In this document: positions 54,510 to 64,000 of the stretch, piece after piece
How positions within the stretch are numbered: position 1 is the first letter of the stretch
Layout of the letters: each line of letters starts with the position of its first letter
From: CAWAXW01 sp963786155
GTDB taxonomy: Bacteria > Actinomycetota > CADDZG01 > WHSQ01
Length of the DNA: 64,000 bases
Reading direction: 5' to 3'
Assembly (NCBI GenBank): GCA_963786155.1
Contig: CAWAXW010000006.1
Coordinates: 310,001-374,000, forward strand
The notes under the pieces: generated by a model
The model's database searches: none
Told to the model about the DNA's origin: nothing
What the model saw: only the letters and a program-made list of their open reading frames with translations
Program-made: the position numbers and the translations under genes

Positions 54510-56273
54510 ATGGACCTAAGCAGGCGTCAGTTCCTGGGCCTGGTTGCCGGGGTAGCGGCAGCGACGGGCCTCCCTCGGGCCGCGGTCGCCCGCGCCTTGA
54601 GCGAGCCCGTGGGTCATGCGCGCAAGGCGGCCGAGCTGACGACCCTTGCCCAAACCCTCGGTCCTGGGAGCGCCGGCGACCTGGGGTATCGACCTGTGAT
54701 CACCGGATCCGGTGAGGCGCACTTGGTGCGGGACGAGCTTGCCGCCGCCCTAACCGGCCGCGAGAAACGGCGGACGACGCTCGTGAATTTCGTCCATCTC
54801 ACCGACCAGCACATCGTCGACGTTCAGTCGCCGACTCGGGTCGAGTTCCTGGATCGATTCAACGACGGGCACTGCGGCGGGATGCCTTTCTCGTCCACGT
54901 TCAGGCCACAAGAGGCCGCCTCGGCGCGCATCACCGACGCGATGCTCGCGAGGATCCGGAAGATCAAGCACTCGCCGGTGACCGGCGCACCCATCTCCGC
55001 GGCGATCTCCACCGGCGACAACACCGACAATCAGCAACTCAACGAGCTCATGCTCTTCATCGGCCTGATGGATGGCGTGGAGGTCACTCCCGATTCCGGC
55101 GACCCCAAACGCTATGAGGGCGTGCAGGCATCCGGCGATCTGAACTATTGGCACCCCGACCCCGCGGTCGCCGACCTCTACAAGACCCAGTTCGGTTTCC
55201 CGGACGCTCCTTCGTTCCTCCCGGACGCGCTCGAGTCTTTCGAGGCGGTAGGCGCGGGCATGCCCTGGTACACGTGCTTCGGCAATCACGATGGTCTGGC
55301 GCAGGGCAATGCTCCGGTCAATCCGGCGATGGATCGGATAGGAGTCGGCGGAACCAAGGTCATCGGCCCGCCCCCGGGCGCGAATCCCTGCTCGGAGTTC
55401 GCCGGGCCGGCAGCGACGGGCCCTTCGCAGGCAACGACCCCCGATCCCTCCCGCCGTTACGTGAGCCGGAGGGAGTGGATCGAGAAGCACCTCGAGTCCC
55501 CAGGGCTCCCACATGGCCACGGTTTCTCGCCCGAAAACCTCGCTCCCGCCACTCTTTATTACACGGCCGATGTCGGAGAGGTTCGCTGGATCGTCCTCGA
55601 CACCGTGAACCCGGGCGGCTATGCGGATGGCTCCATCGGCGACGCGCAGCTCACTTGGCTGCGAGCTCGCTTGGAGGAGGCTCAGGCCGAGCGCAAGCTC
55701 GTTCTGCTGTTCTCCCATCACGGTCCCCGTTCGCTCGAGAACCCTTTGCAGAATCCCGATCCATTGGACCAAGATGCAAACGACCTGCCGCGCCACCAGG
55801 CCGATGCGGTCCTCGAAGTAGTCGACGCGTTCAGCTGCGTGATCGCGTGGGTCAACGGTCACACGCACAGCAATGTGATCCAAACCAGAGGGACGTGGTG
55901 GGACATCGGCACTGCCGCCCACATCGACTGGCCACCACAATGCCGCCTCATCGAAGTCGTCGATAACAACGACGGCACGCTCTCGATCTTCGCCACGATG
56001 GTCGATCATTCCGCCGACCCCGTCGCGAGCCTTGCGAGAGAGCTGGCCGGCAACGACCCACACGCAGGATTCGCCCACGGTACGGGAGAAGCCGCCGACC
56101 GAAACGTCGAGCTGCTCGTCTCCCACCCCTTCGGTGGCTCGGCTTCACCAGGAGCTTCCCCAGCCCTGGCCATCCCGACCTCGGGTCTGCCGACGAACCT
56201 CAGCCTCGGCGGAGCCCTCGCCGTGGTCGGCGCCGGCAAGCTGATGTCGTTCCGCACCCAGCCTCGGGACTAG
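54510..56273 (+). CDS. Tat-exported metallophosphoesterase (PPA1498-like)
   Basis: 587 residues. Tat signal peptide LSRRQFLGLVAGVAAATGLP. Calcineurin-like metal motifs in order: FVHLTDQHIVDVQ (D-x-H), AISTGDNTDNQQLNEL (GDNTD), YTCFGNHDGLAQG (GNHD), LFSHHGPRSL and WVNGHTHSNVI (GHTH). A long insert between GDNTD and GNHD (about 60 residues) and a C-terminal tail ending in a hydrophobic segment (LSLGGALAVVGAGKLMSF) match the actinobacterial metallophosphoesterase group typified by PPA1498. Folded with metals in the cytosol, then exported. Natural substrate unknown; glycan-locus context suggests phosphate scavenging or polymer turnover. Confidence 0.85.
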   Translation: MDLSRRQFLGLVAGVAAATGLPRAAVARALSEPVGHARKAAELTTLAQTLGPGSAGDLGYRPVITGSGEAHLVRDELAAALTGREKRRTTLVNFVHLTDQHIVDVQSPTRVEFLDRFNDGHCGGMPFSSTFRPQEAASARITDAMLARIRKIKHSPVTGAPISAAISTGDNTDNQQLNELMLFIGLMDGVEVTPDSGDPKRYEGVQASGDLNYWHPDPAVADLYKTQFGFPDAPSFLPDALESFEAVGAGMPWYTCFGNHDGLAQGNAPVNPAMDRIGVGGTKVIGPPPGANPCSEFAGPAATGPSQATTPDPSRRYVSRREWIEKHLESPGLPHGHGFSPENLAPATLYYTADVGEVRWIVLDTVNPGGYADGSIGDAQLTWLRARLEEAQAERKLVLLFSHHGPRSLENPLQNPDPLDQDANDLPRHQADAVLEVVDAFSCVIAWVNGHTHSNVIQTRGTWWDIGTAAHIDWPPQCRLIEVVDNNDGTLSIFATMVDHSADPVASLARELAGNDPHAGFAHGTGEAADRNVELLVSHPFGGSASPGASPALAIPTSGLPTNLSLGGALAVVGAGKLMSFRTQPRD

Positions 56274-56279
56274 CCAACC

Positions 56280-58144
56280 TCACCGACAGTCGCCCAGACG
56301 AGTGGTTGTGCCCGACTCCGGCGCAACTATGTCCAGGCCGTACCTATCGACGACTTCGGGGTCGATGTCACCTGCGACCAAGGCCTCGTTGTCCGATTCG
56401 CGTTGGTCGGTCGGAACGATGTCCTCGTAGATGTCGGTCCAGCGGATGCGGGCGGGGTTGGGGCCTTCTGCTCCGCCGCTCCACAGCACGAGGCGGTAGC
56501 CGCTGTAGCCGAAGGCTGCTCGGCTTAGCTTGGCCGGGACTGCGGCGACACAGCGAGATCCCGGGCCCCCCAGTTTGAGAAGGAAGGAGTCTGGGTCTTT
56601 CTCGGCGGCCGCGCCGTAAAGGATTGCCGCTTCGAACTCTGCGAACTCGCCGGGCAGGGCCCAGGAGGCTATCGCCGGGGATGCGACGGCCATGAGCGCC
56701 ACGATCGCGGCCAGGGCCGGGACGAGCTTGCGGGGTAGAGCCGATGCGACGCGGACCACTCCGAGGCTTGCGAGCGCTGCGATGCAGATGTAGAGGAGCG
56801 GCCAGTAGCGGTGCGCACGGCCCAGCGCGTCGAAAGCTTCTCCGACGATGCCGGGCATGCGGGGGGCGAGGCCGACCCAGAGCAAGGCGGAGAGCGCGCT
56901 CACCAACACGACGCGCGCCGGCGAGCGCCAGAGCCGTGGCAGCTTCACCAATGCGATGACGGCGAACGCCGTTGCGGCGCCCCACGAGACCAAGACCGAC
57001 CAGGCCGGGAGGGTTACCGGCTCGATGCGGGTCGTGTTCACGAAGCCGCCGAGATCGACGTAGTTGAGGATGATCGGTATCAACCACAACGAATAGACGG
57101 CGGCGGCGGGGGCCAGCAGGTACAGGGCTGAGCGCGCTCTTCCGATCTCCGGGGGCCAGATCGAAGCGCGAGCGAGGCAGTCCCGGCGACGATGAACGCT
57201 TCGCCTCCGGTGAGGCCCAGCATCCCCAGCACGACGCCGGCCCCCAATAGCGGCCATCTGGTGCGCTCCTTGTAGGCGGCCGCGCCGAGCACGAGGAAGG
57301 CGATGAACAGTGCGAACGCGATGTCGCGCGGGTAGGGAGGTGGGAGGTTGTGCATCGACGCGTTGTAGGAGCGCCAGAACAACAGGTCGCCGCCATACGT
57401 GAGGTCGTCCTCGGCGAACATCACGACATCCATCGAGCGCAGAGCGAAGAAGCCAAGACCGCCCCCGAACGCGCCGAAGAGAGCAGCGCCCACCCCGCCA
57501 ATCCAGCGTTCGGTAAGGACGCGGCCGAGCGCGAACAGCCCGAGGGCGCACGCCGCGACCTGTAGCAACTGCAGCGGCCCCAGGACGAACATCGGGTGGC
57601 CCCCCGGCGTGAACGCAGACAAGAACGCAACCAGTCCGTGCCAGCCCCATGGGTAGTAGTTGGGAACGTCACCGGTGATCGGCGCCGATGGTGTTGACTC
57701 CCCGTTGAGCAGCTGCGCGCTCCAACCCATGTGCAGCTGGATGTCGGGATCGGCCGGCAAGGGAAGGCTGCGGAACAACGGAGTGCTCGTCACGAACAGC
57801 GCGATGACGACCACCGCCAGGGCCGCCCAAGCGTCGGCCCGGCCCTCGGTTTCGTCTGCCGAGCGGTGCCTCCGTCGCAGAACGACGCATGCGACGGCGC
57901 TTGCGAACGTGACGATCCTCACCGCCCAGGGGGAAGAGAAGAGCCACCCGCCCGTGACGATGTGTACTCCCATACAGGCGAGCGCGAACGCAAAGAGCGC
58001 AGGAAAGGCGAGCGCCCACCGGACGACGCGCGACACGCGAGGAATGAGCGTCGAAACCAGGAGATAGCCGAAGGCGAAGCCCGCCCCGGCCACGAGCAAC
58101 GATTGGAAAGCTGCGACGGGAGCAGTCGTCGGGGCGGAAAGCAT
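56280..58144 (-). CDS. Polytopic membrane protein, GT-C glycosyltransferase-like, paralogue of 19063 gene (frameshift)
   Basis: About 620 residues, 12-13 helices plus a C-terminal extracytoplasmic tail. ADPDIQLHMGWSAQLLNGES and YYPWGWHGLVAFLSAFTPGG parallel GDPSWHLGWTNQLLGGEP and YPWGVHAVLATM in the gene at 19063, and MHNLPPPYPRDIAFALFIA parallels its YPPGLPRELGLVLL. The acidic loop after the first helices is GT-C-like. The frame changes near 57170 (rejoining at IGRARSALYLLAPAAAVYSL). The ATG overlaps the stop of the flavoprotein gene (TGATG). It probably transfers a lipid-linked sugar at the outer membrane face. Confidence 0.6.
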
Positions 58145-59507
58145 CAGCCGTCCGTCGAGGTGAAGACCTCCTCCGGATCACCCCGGACGATGTTTCGTGC
58201 CGCGTCGATGCCCATCTTCACGGCGTGGTCCATGTTCCCGATCTCGTAGCGCCACGACCCGAAGCGCCCGCGCGAGTAGATGTCGTGCGACATCAGCCAC
58301 GGCTGGATCGGCGGCGAGGGCATCGTCCCGCTTGATCGTGGGAACCGGATAGGCATACCCGAGGTCCTCGACGTGCATCGAGGCGATCTTGGGCGTGCCC
58401 TCGACACAGCCCGAGGCGCGCAGCCCCTCCTCGACGCGCTCGGCCAGCCCATCGATGGTCTCCGGCTTGTAGCGCGAGTACGAGATCTCGGTCATGTACG
58501 AGCAGTAGCGCCCCGTGTCGCCGTCCGGCACGTTCGCCGGCGAGTACTTGGCGAAGTTGGTCGCTCGATAGAACGGCGCGTGGTCCTGCGGGAAGTACAT
58601 CCACGACTTGTCGTCCTTGAGCGGCGTCTCGTAGCCGATGCCCACCATGTAGACGCCGTTGTGCTCGAGGTCGTCGGCAGCGCCCGCTTACGTGGTCGGG
58701 GCAGTGAACGAGCGAGCGAACGAGGATGTCCAACGGCATCGTGGACACGAGGACGTCGTAGCTCTCCTCGCTGCCGTCATCGAACCGAACCGTCTTGGCT
58801 TCGACGTCGATACTCGCCACGGACCGGTTGTAGGCGATCCTGTCGCCGAGCTTGGTCGCGAGCGCGCCTGTAGATCTCGGCCGTGCCGCCCACGGCGGGG
58901 AACATGAAGAGGTTGTTCGGCCCCCACGCGGCGTCGTCTTCTTCGAACACCATCGCTGCGAAGAGCTCGCTTGTGATCGACGACGCTAGACACGCTCGCC
59001 GATCCAGTTCGACGCCATCCGCTCGGGCGGCGTGGCCCACACCTTGAAGTTGTAGGGCCGCATGAAGTGATGCGTGATGCCGCCCGCCGAACGTGGCTTC
59101 CATCCACTGAGCGAAGTCCATCGACGAGTCGCCGCCGGGGCCTCGATGAGCCCGAGGATGCACTCGTATGCCTCCTCCGGGGGGAGATACCGGAGGTTGT
59201 TCTGGAACGGGTAGGGCACCCAACGCCCGCTGAACCGGATGTACGAAGAACGCTCGTGCTCGTAGACCTCGTCGCCCATCGTCTCTTCGAGCAGCCTGTC
59301 GAACTCGCCGTAGTGGCTGAACACGACGTGGCCGCCGAAGTCCCACGTGAAGCCCTGGGGGTCGACGACCGATCCCGCGTGACCCCCGGCGATCGGGTTG
59401 CGCTCGACCATCAGCCAGTCGTCGTGGCCCAGCAGGTTGAGCTCGCGGGCGCACCCGAGCCCGCACGGGCCCGCGCCGATGATCAGCACCCTCTTAGACG
59501 TAGGCAT
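58144..59507 (-). CDS. FAD-dependent UDP-galactopyranose-mutase/amine-oxidase-like protein (about seven frameshifts)
   Basis: About 450 residues after joining frames. FAD-binding Rossmann motif RVLIIGAGPCGLGCARELN, then the mutase/PPOX-like GGHAGSVVDPQGFTWDFGGH and VVFSHYGEFDRLL. Further blocks: RPYNFKVWATPPERMASNWI, NLFMFPAVGGTAEIYRR, VASIDVEAKTVRFDDGSEES, VGIGYETPLKDDKSWMYFP, and a C-terminal WLMSHDIYSRGRFGSWRYEI with GNMDHAVKMGIDAARNIV. Such flavoproteins in glycan loci isomerise or oxidise nucleotide-sugars. The exact reaction is not determined. ATG 59507 is the first in-frame Met. The gene is divergent from the WecG-type transferase, 59 bp apart. Confidence 0.75.
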
Positions 59508-59566
59508 GACGTTGGACGATACCTGCTTAGTTCCTTTCAACTTGGCCGGGCTGGCATACTCCGCCC

Positions 59567-60342
59567 GTGCCTCACGACACGATCGACATCCTCGGCGTGC
59601 GGTTCGCCCGCCTGTCGCCGGCCGGAGCCCTGCTCGAGATCGAGCGTCTGCACGACGCCGAACGGCCGGGCTTCGTCGCGCACGCCAACGTTCACACGGT
59701 CAACCTCGCCTACCGTGACCCTCCCTATCGTGACGTTCTGAATCGAGCGGACCTGGTGCTGAACGACGGCAAGGGCGTGATGCTGGGGGCACGCCTGCTC
59801 GGGAGCAGGTTCGACTGCCGATCTCAACGGCAACTTCTTCAGCCCTCTCGTCCTTCAACGAGCAGCGACCCTCTCGTGGCCGGTCTTCTTCTTCGGCGCC
59901 AGGCCGGGCGTTGCCGAGCGGGCGGCAGAGCGACTCGACGCGCGAGGTCGGCGGGCTGAAGATCGCCGGGGTGCGGGATGGGTTCTTCGAGCCCGGCGAA
60001 GAGCGCGCGATCACCGACGAGATCAAGCGCCTCGGGCGCGTCGCTGCTGTTTGTCGGACTCGGCAATCCCATGCAAGAGAGATGGCTCGATCGCCATCTA
60101 CCCGCGACCGGCGCACGCCTGGGCGTTGGCGTGGGCGCATTCTTCGACTTCCAGGCCGGCGAGGTCGAACGCGCGCCCGAGAGACTCAATCGAGCCGGTC
60201 TCGAATGGGTCTACAGACTCGCCAAAGAGCCGAAGCGGATGTGGCGGCGCTACTTGCTCGGCAACCCTCGTTCGTCCTGCGCGTGCTCAAGTCAGCGCCT
60301 GGGCGGACGTATACCCTCGTAAGCGTCATGGCCGGTTGCTGA
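59567..60342 (+). CDS. WecG/TagA/CpsF-family glycosyltransferase (about five frameshifts)
   Basis: About 255 residues, GT26 family, adding N-acetylmannosaminuronate- or GlcNAc-type sugars to an undecaprenyl-linked acceptor. Blocks: IDILGVRFARLSPAGALLEI, FVAHANVHTVNLAYRDPPYR, LNDGKGVMLGARLLG, WPVFFFGARPGVAERAAERL, LLFVGLGNPMQERWLDRHLP and VGVGAFFDFQAGEVERAPER with GLEWVYRLAKEPKRMWRRYL. The start is GTG 59567. Frames shift near 59818, 59930, 60040 and 60268 among others. First gene of a run through GT2, CDP-alcohol transferase and phosphodiesterase. Confidence 0.82.
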
Positions 60343-61294
60343 TTCCACCTTCATCATCGCGACGCGGAATCGCCCCGACGGAGCTCGTCAAGACGGTCGA
60401 GAGCCTCGCGGCCCAAACCGTGTTGCCCAAGGAGCTCTGCATCGTCGATTCGAGCGACGAGACCCCGGCGCGCCCGGACATCGAGCGCATCTGTACCGAT
60501 GCCGGGCTGAGCCTCGCCTATCACCACCCGGCTCCCCGTGGACTCACGGTCCAACGCAACTACGGGCTCGATCGAACGACAGGGGATCCCGTGTTCCTGA
60601 TCGACGACGACGTCTGGCTCGCGCCCGATTGCCATGAAGCGTGCCTAGCGGAGTATGCCAAGTGGGGCCGGAGCTTGGGGGAGTGCGCGCCTCCGCAGTC
60701 AATCCGGTCGATTCTGCGCCTCCCGCGAAGCTGTGGCGCAAGCTGTTCGGGATCGGAGGGTGGTGGCCGGAGAACTAGCGGGCCGTCTGCGCTCCGGGTT
60801 CTGGATCGAGGGCATCTCGTCGTCTGCCTTCGTGCGGAAGACCGACTGCCTTCGTGGGCTACTTCATGTCTTACCGCCGCGAGGTATTCGACCACGAACG
60901 ATTTGACGAGATGCTCGCCGGCTACGGACACAAGGAAGACATCGACTTCAGCTACCGTGTATCGCGCCGCTACATCCTCGTGCAGACGCCGACGGCGAAG
61001 TGCGAGCACATGAAGACGCCGACTGCCCGCATGCCGGCCTTCCACCTCCAGCGCATGAACCTCGGCAACCAGTTCTACCTGCACCGCAAGAACCTCCCGC
61101 AAGACCGACGTCACCGCGCCGCGTTGTGGTGGGGACTGGTCGGCCTGTTCATCCTGAATATCGGTCGAGCCCTCAAGCATCAGCGACCACGGCCTGGTCT
61201 CCGGGATGGTCGTGGGGGCGTGGGAGCAGGCGCGCGGCCGGGTCTGATCGACCCGGCGGTTGAAGGCAAGGGCAGCAGGGGAGTGGCGAAGTGA
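60328..61294 (+). CDS. Glycosyltransferase family 2 (about five frameshifts)
   Basis: About 315 residues. Fragments: VADSTFIIATRNRP then TELVKTVESLAAQTVLPKEL, CIVDSSDETPARPDIERICT, RGLTVQRNYGLDRTTGDPVF with LIDDDVWLAPDCHEACLAEY (the DxD metal motif DDD), VGYFMSYRREVFDHERFDEM, GYGHKEDIDFSYRVSRRY and HMKTPTARMPAFHLQRMNLG. This is a GT-A fold transferase ending in an amphipathic/hydrophobic helix (WWGLVGLFILNIGRAL). The start is uncertain: ATG 60328 would work if one G of a GG pair near 60334 is extra. The end is also uncertain: TGA at 61245 or, with the overlap to the next gene, 61294. Confidence 0.72.
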
Positions 61295-61953
61295 CTGCGA
61301 TTGCGGCCCCCGACATAGGAGCCAAGAAGCGCGACTACTGGTGGACGGTGTTGGCCGTCGACCCGATCGCGATACCCCTTGCTCGGACGATCGCTCGCAA
61401 GAAGTGGCTCACCCCCGACCAGGTCACGTGGATCTCGCTGCTCTTCGGCTTACCGATGGCCGCGGCCTACGGGACGGGCGAGCGCTGGGGGCTCGCGTGG
61501 GGGCCGCGCTCTGGTACATCGCGTTCCTTCTCGACTGTGTCGACGGCAAGGTGGCGCGGGCGACGGGGATCGACCAGCCCCAAGGGCGCCATCCTGGACG
61601 AGCTCGCCGATGGAGCCCGACGCGCCAGCGGCGCGCTGGGTCTGACGATCTATCTCTACCGGGTTGAAGACGGGAACGTCTTCTTCCTCGGCGTCGTCTA
61701 CGGACTTCTGGCCTTCCTGTTCGGACAGATATCGGGTGGGACCCGCCCCGAGCCAAAGACCAAGGTCGGGAGCCGCTGGTCCGAGTGGCTCGCGCGCAAA
61801 CGCTTGATGCCCACGCCCGGAGCCCCCGACGTGGCGGCGCTCGCGTTCTTCTTCGGCCCCCTAACGGGACTCGTCGTCCCATCCCTCATCGTGGCGGACT
61901 CTGCGTTCGCCCTCGCTATCCTGCTGATCATGCTGAGGCTGATGAAGCGGTGA
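61291..61953 (+). CDS. CDP-alcohol phosphatidyltransferase-family enzyme (two compensating frameshifts)
   Basis: 220 residues, about 5-6 helices. The family signature D-x2-D-G-x2-A-R-x8-G-x3-D-x3-D is read across two compensating frame changes (near 61497 and 61580): LLDCVDGKVARATGID then PKGAILDELADGARR. It condenses a CDP-alcohol with an alcohol acceptor (phospholipid or phosphoinositide-type lipids, or polyol phosphates). N-terminal DYWWTVLAVDPIAIPLART and KKWLTPDQVTWISLLFG are typical. GTG 61291 overlaps the GT2 end and its stop overlaps the phosphodiesterase GTG. Confidence 0.82.
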   Translation: MTAIAAPDIGAKKRDYWWTVLAVDPIAIPLARTIARKKWLTPDQVTWISLLFGLPMAAAYGTGERWGLAWGPRSGTSRSFSTVSTARWRGRRGSTSPKGAILDELADGARRASGALGLTIYLYRVEDGNVFFLGVVYGLLAFLFGQISGGTRPEPKTKVGSRWSEWLARKRLMPTPGAPDVAALAFFFGPLTGLVVPSLIVADSAFALAILLIMLRLMKR

Positions 61954-63565
61954 ACAGGGTCCTGATGCTCGGGCTCGACGGCGTGGGCTGGCCCATGCTT
62001 ACGCCTGCATTCGAGGCGGGTCACATGCCCAACCTCAAGGGCTTGTTCGAGCGCGGAGCCTCGGGCGAGCTGACGTCCACGGTTCCGCCGTACACGCCGC
62101 CGGGATGGACCTCGATCTTCACCGGCGTCAATCCCGGTAAGCATGGGATCTTCGGCTTCACGCTTGGGAACGTGCAGCGCAAGGGCGGATTGGTGCGCCT
62201 CGATCGAGTCAAGGCGCCCGCCCTTTGGAACGCGGCCAATGCACAGGGCGCTCGTGTCGGCCTGTTCAACATCCCGATGACCTATCCGCCGCCGCCGGTG
62301 GACGGATTCTCGGTGTCGGGCATGCTCACTCCCGAGGGCGGCGGGTCGACTCCAGACAATTACACGCATCCCGACTCGCTGGCGAAGAAGATAGCGGACT
62401 CGGTCGGTGCCTACGAGATCGACATCGAGGTCGACTACGACGAGGACTGGCGCTCGACCGCGATCATCGAACGCCTCTCTCGCAACGTCGCGCTGAAGCG
62501 CCGTGCGCTGGCGACCCTTCTTCAGGACGACGGCGACCTCCCCCTCCTGTTCGCGGTGATCGAGTCGCCCGACCGGCTCATGCACGCGCACTACAAGTAC
62601 ATCGATCCTCGCTGCGAGCACTTCGAACGTCCCGAGGCGTCGGCCATCCGCGATCGGGCCTGGAGCTTCTTCGATGAGATGGACGAGGTCATCGGCGATC
62701 TCCTTTCGTGGGCAGGGAACGACGGATACGTGGTGACGATGTCCGATCACGGCTTCGGACCCAAGGAGAAGGTGCTGAACGTCAACCTCGCCTTGAAGGA
62801 GTGGGGCATGTTGACCGTGGGCGGCGCGGCCGGCGTGGGACAGGCCCCCGGTCTCCGCAAAGTAGCTCGGAAGGTCAAGGGTGTCGTCCCCAAGACGGTG
62901 TGGAAGCGCGCCAAACACGCGGCGCTGGGAAACATCGATTGGAGCAAGACCAGGGCGTTCTCGTCACCCAATCCACAACAGGGCATCTACCTGAACGTGA
63001 AGGGCCGCGAGCCCAACGGGATCGTGGACGATGCCGACTACGAGAGGGTCCGCGACGAGGTCATCGAACGCTTGCATGAGCTGCGCGATCCTCATGACGG
63101 CGAGCCGGTAGTGGATCTGGTCCACAAGCGCGAGGACGTGATGCACGGGCCGGAAGCAAACGATGCACCAGACCTGTTCCCGGTCTGCCGCGATTACACC
63201 TACGAGCTCTCAGAAGGGCTCTTCTCGCCGAGCGTTCTCACCGACTACCGCGACCTGCCGCGCGGGTTCCATCACAGCGCCGGCGTGTACGGGGTGGCCG
63301 GTCCGGACGTAGCGCCGCAGCGCGCTCCACGGCGTCCCTGTACGACATCGCACCGACTTCGCTCTACCTCGCTGGGCTCGCATTGCCCGAGATGGACGGC
63401 AAGGTCCTCAAGGATTGTTTGCCTGCATCGCTCCTGGCGGAACGATCGATCGAGATGCGCGCTATGGATCTACCGTTAGCCGGCGAAGGGACCGAGGCGG
63501 CTCCGTACTCAGCAGAGGAAGAAGCCCAGATCGAGGAATCGCTCCGCAACCTGGGGTACTTGTAG
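61950..63565 (+). CDS. Type I phosphodiesterase/nucleotide pyrophosphatase-like protein, normal domain order (one frameshift)
   Basis: About 538 residues, alkaline-phosphatase superfamily. Metal Asp in VLMLGLDGVGWPMLTPAFEA, Thr nucleophile in VPPYTPPGWTSIFTGVNPGK, then HGIFGFTLGN, VIESPDRLMHAHYKYIDPRC (Asp/His), VVTMSDHGFGPKEKVLNVNL (Asp/His), and near the C-terminus GFHHSAGVYGVAGPDV with LYDIAPTSLYLAGLALPEMD. His ligand and DIAPT block are therefore C-terminal, the usual order, in contrast to cpAP1-4. No signal peptide. The frame changes near 63330. Such genes often neighbour CDP-alcohol transferases; cleavage of a nucleotide-sugar or phosphodiester is probable. Confidence 0.83.
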
Positions 63566-64000
63566 AGGAACGTTCCATTGGGACGGCAAGAAGTCCAGAG
63601 CGGCTTGGGAAGGAGGTCACTGTTCTTGGGGGAACAGAGCGCCACTCTGGGCTCCCTGCTCGACCCTTCCCAAGCTTAGACGCTCACGATCGGTCCCTGG
63701 GTAACTAAATCGTCGTATATCACCCCCGAATCTAAGAATTCTGATTCCAGCACCAAGAGATCGAATGAATTTAATCTTCTGGGACTAACGCGTTCGGGCT
63801 CTTTAGGAGTAGGTTGTTCATGGGTCCGATGCGGGTTCTGTAATGAGCCTGCACGGACGTCCGTTAATTGCAGAGGCGGCCAAACCCGAGGGTGCAGACC
63901 CCGCTCTTCGGTGAGGATCCATTTGCATCTGGGATTCCATGCCCACCGAAGTTGGCAACGGCGCCATCGTTTCTCGCGTCTCTTTGATCTAGTTCAGGCG
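63566..64000 (+). other. Non-coding tail with stem-loops and an AT-rich patch
   Basis: No convincing gene in 435 bp. It holds a perfect palindrome ggaacgttcc (63567-63576); an 11-bp perfect stem gcttgggaagg (63603-63613) with ccttcccaagc (63665-63675) that encloses an inner hairpin ctgttc/gaacag (63620-63637); an AT-rich stretch about 63700-63790, unlike the rest of the window; and a 12-bp palindrome acggacgtccgt (63853-63864). Could be a transcript end plus a promoter or small RNA region for genes beyond the window. Confidence 0.4.

Noticed and set aside
1..64000. Mobile elements, prophage, toxin-antitoxin or defence islands
   Set aside because: No transposase, integrase, recombinase, restriction, Cas or recognisable toxin sequence was found in any frame I inspected.
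63700..64000. A short minus-strand open frame starting near 63967
   Set aside because: It is short, compositionally unlike the neighbouring genes, lacks a Shine-Dalgarno sequence and has no recognisable motif.

Overview
The window is high-GC, densely packed DNA with many GTGA/TGATG stop-start overlaps. An ECF sigma/RskA pair, an F420-type NADP reductase, an SCP2-fused ferritin-like oxidase, a TipA-type MerR regulator and SdhD-A-B organisation point to an uncultured actinobacterium (Actinomycetota). I saw no rRNA, tRNA, CRISPR array, transposase or phage gene. Many conserved metabolic genes carry one-base indels although the protein similarity continues in another frame. I annotate these as single genes with frameshifts, most likely assembly or sequencing errors; their distribution is strikingly uneven.

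Layout. 1-3.0 kb: partial membrane protein, ECF sigma factor + RskA anti-sigma factor, class III nucleotidyl cyclase, YdcF-like protein. 3.0-8.2 kb: succinate dehydrogenase (sdhD-A-B, no sdhC visible), methylmalonyl-CoA mutase catalytic subunit, F420:NADP reductase. 8.2-11 kb: P-loop protein, MerR/TipAS regulator with its own 19-bp-spacer promoter, HELGH membrane protein, secreted Thr/Pro-rich protein. 11-19 kb: an acyl-CoA carboxylase alpha subunit divergent from birA, then an operon (birA, mug, carboxylase beta, crotonase, HMG-CoA lyase, carboxylase alpha) that reads as a leucine-degradation (liu-type) cluster and runs into a multi-spanning membrane protein. 21-28.6 kb: a ribbon-helix-helix-like protein with 8-bp operator repeats, a leaderless HtrA-type protease, two acyl-CoA dehydrogenases flanking a ferritin-like/SCP2 fusion with a shared palindromic operator, RNase D, and a NYN-OST-HTH protein. 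Together the metabolic genes route branched-chain and odd-chain acyl-CoAs through carboxylation, mutation to succinyl-CoA and succinate oxidation.

28.6-63.6 kb is a cell-surface glycan region: glycosyltransferases (GT2, WecG/TagA, membrane GT-C-like), Wzy-like polymerase/ligase, Wzx-like flippase, two sulfotransferases, a UDP-galactopyranose-mutase-like flavoprotein and a CDP-alcohol phosphotransferase. They are interleaved with eight alkaline-phosphatase-superfamily hydrolases, a clan-A glycosidase and a Tat-exported metallophosphoesterase. It looks like a locus for making and remodelling a sulfated, and probably phosphorylated, exopolysaccharide.

The most interesting discovery is in this region. 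Four of the eight hydrolases (32875-34617, 35918-37534, 46338-47987, 47984-49669) have the segment that normally ends an alkaline-phosphatase-type enzyme (the metal-ligand His motif and the 'DIAPTL' block) at the N-terminus, ahead of the nucleophile domain. This is a circular permutation. In three of them the only two cysteines of the mature protein lie next to the new N-terminus and at the extreme C-terminus, as if a disulfide re-closes the permuted chain. The other four relatives in the same window keep the normal order and act as internal controls.
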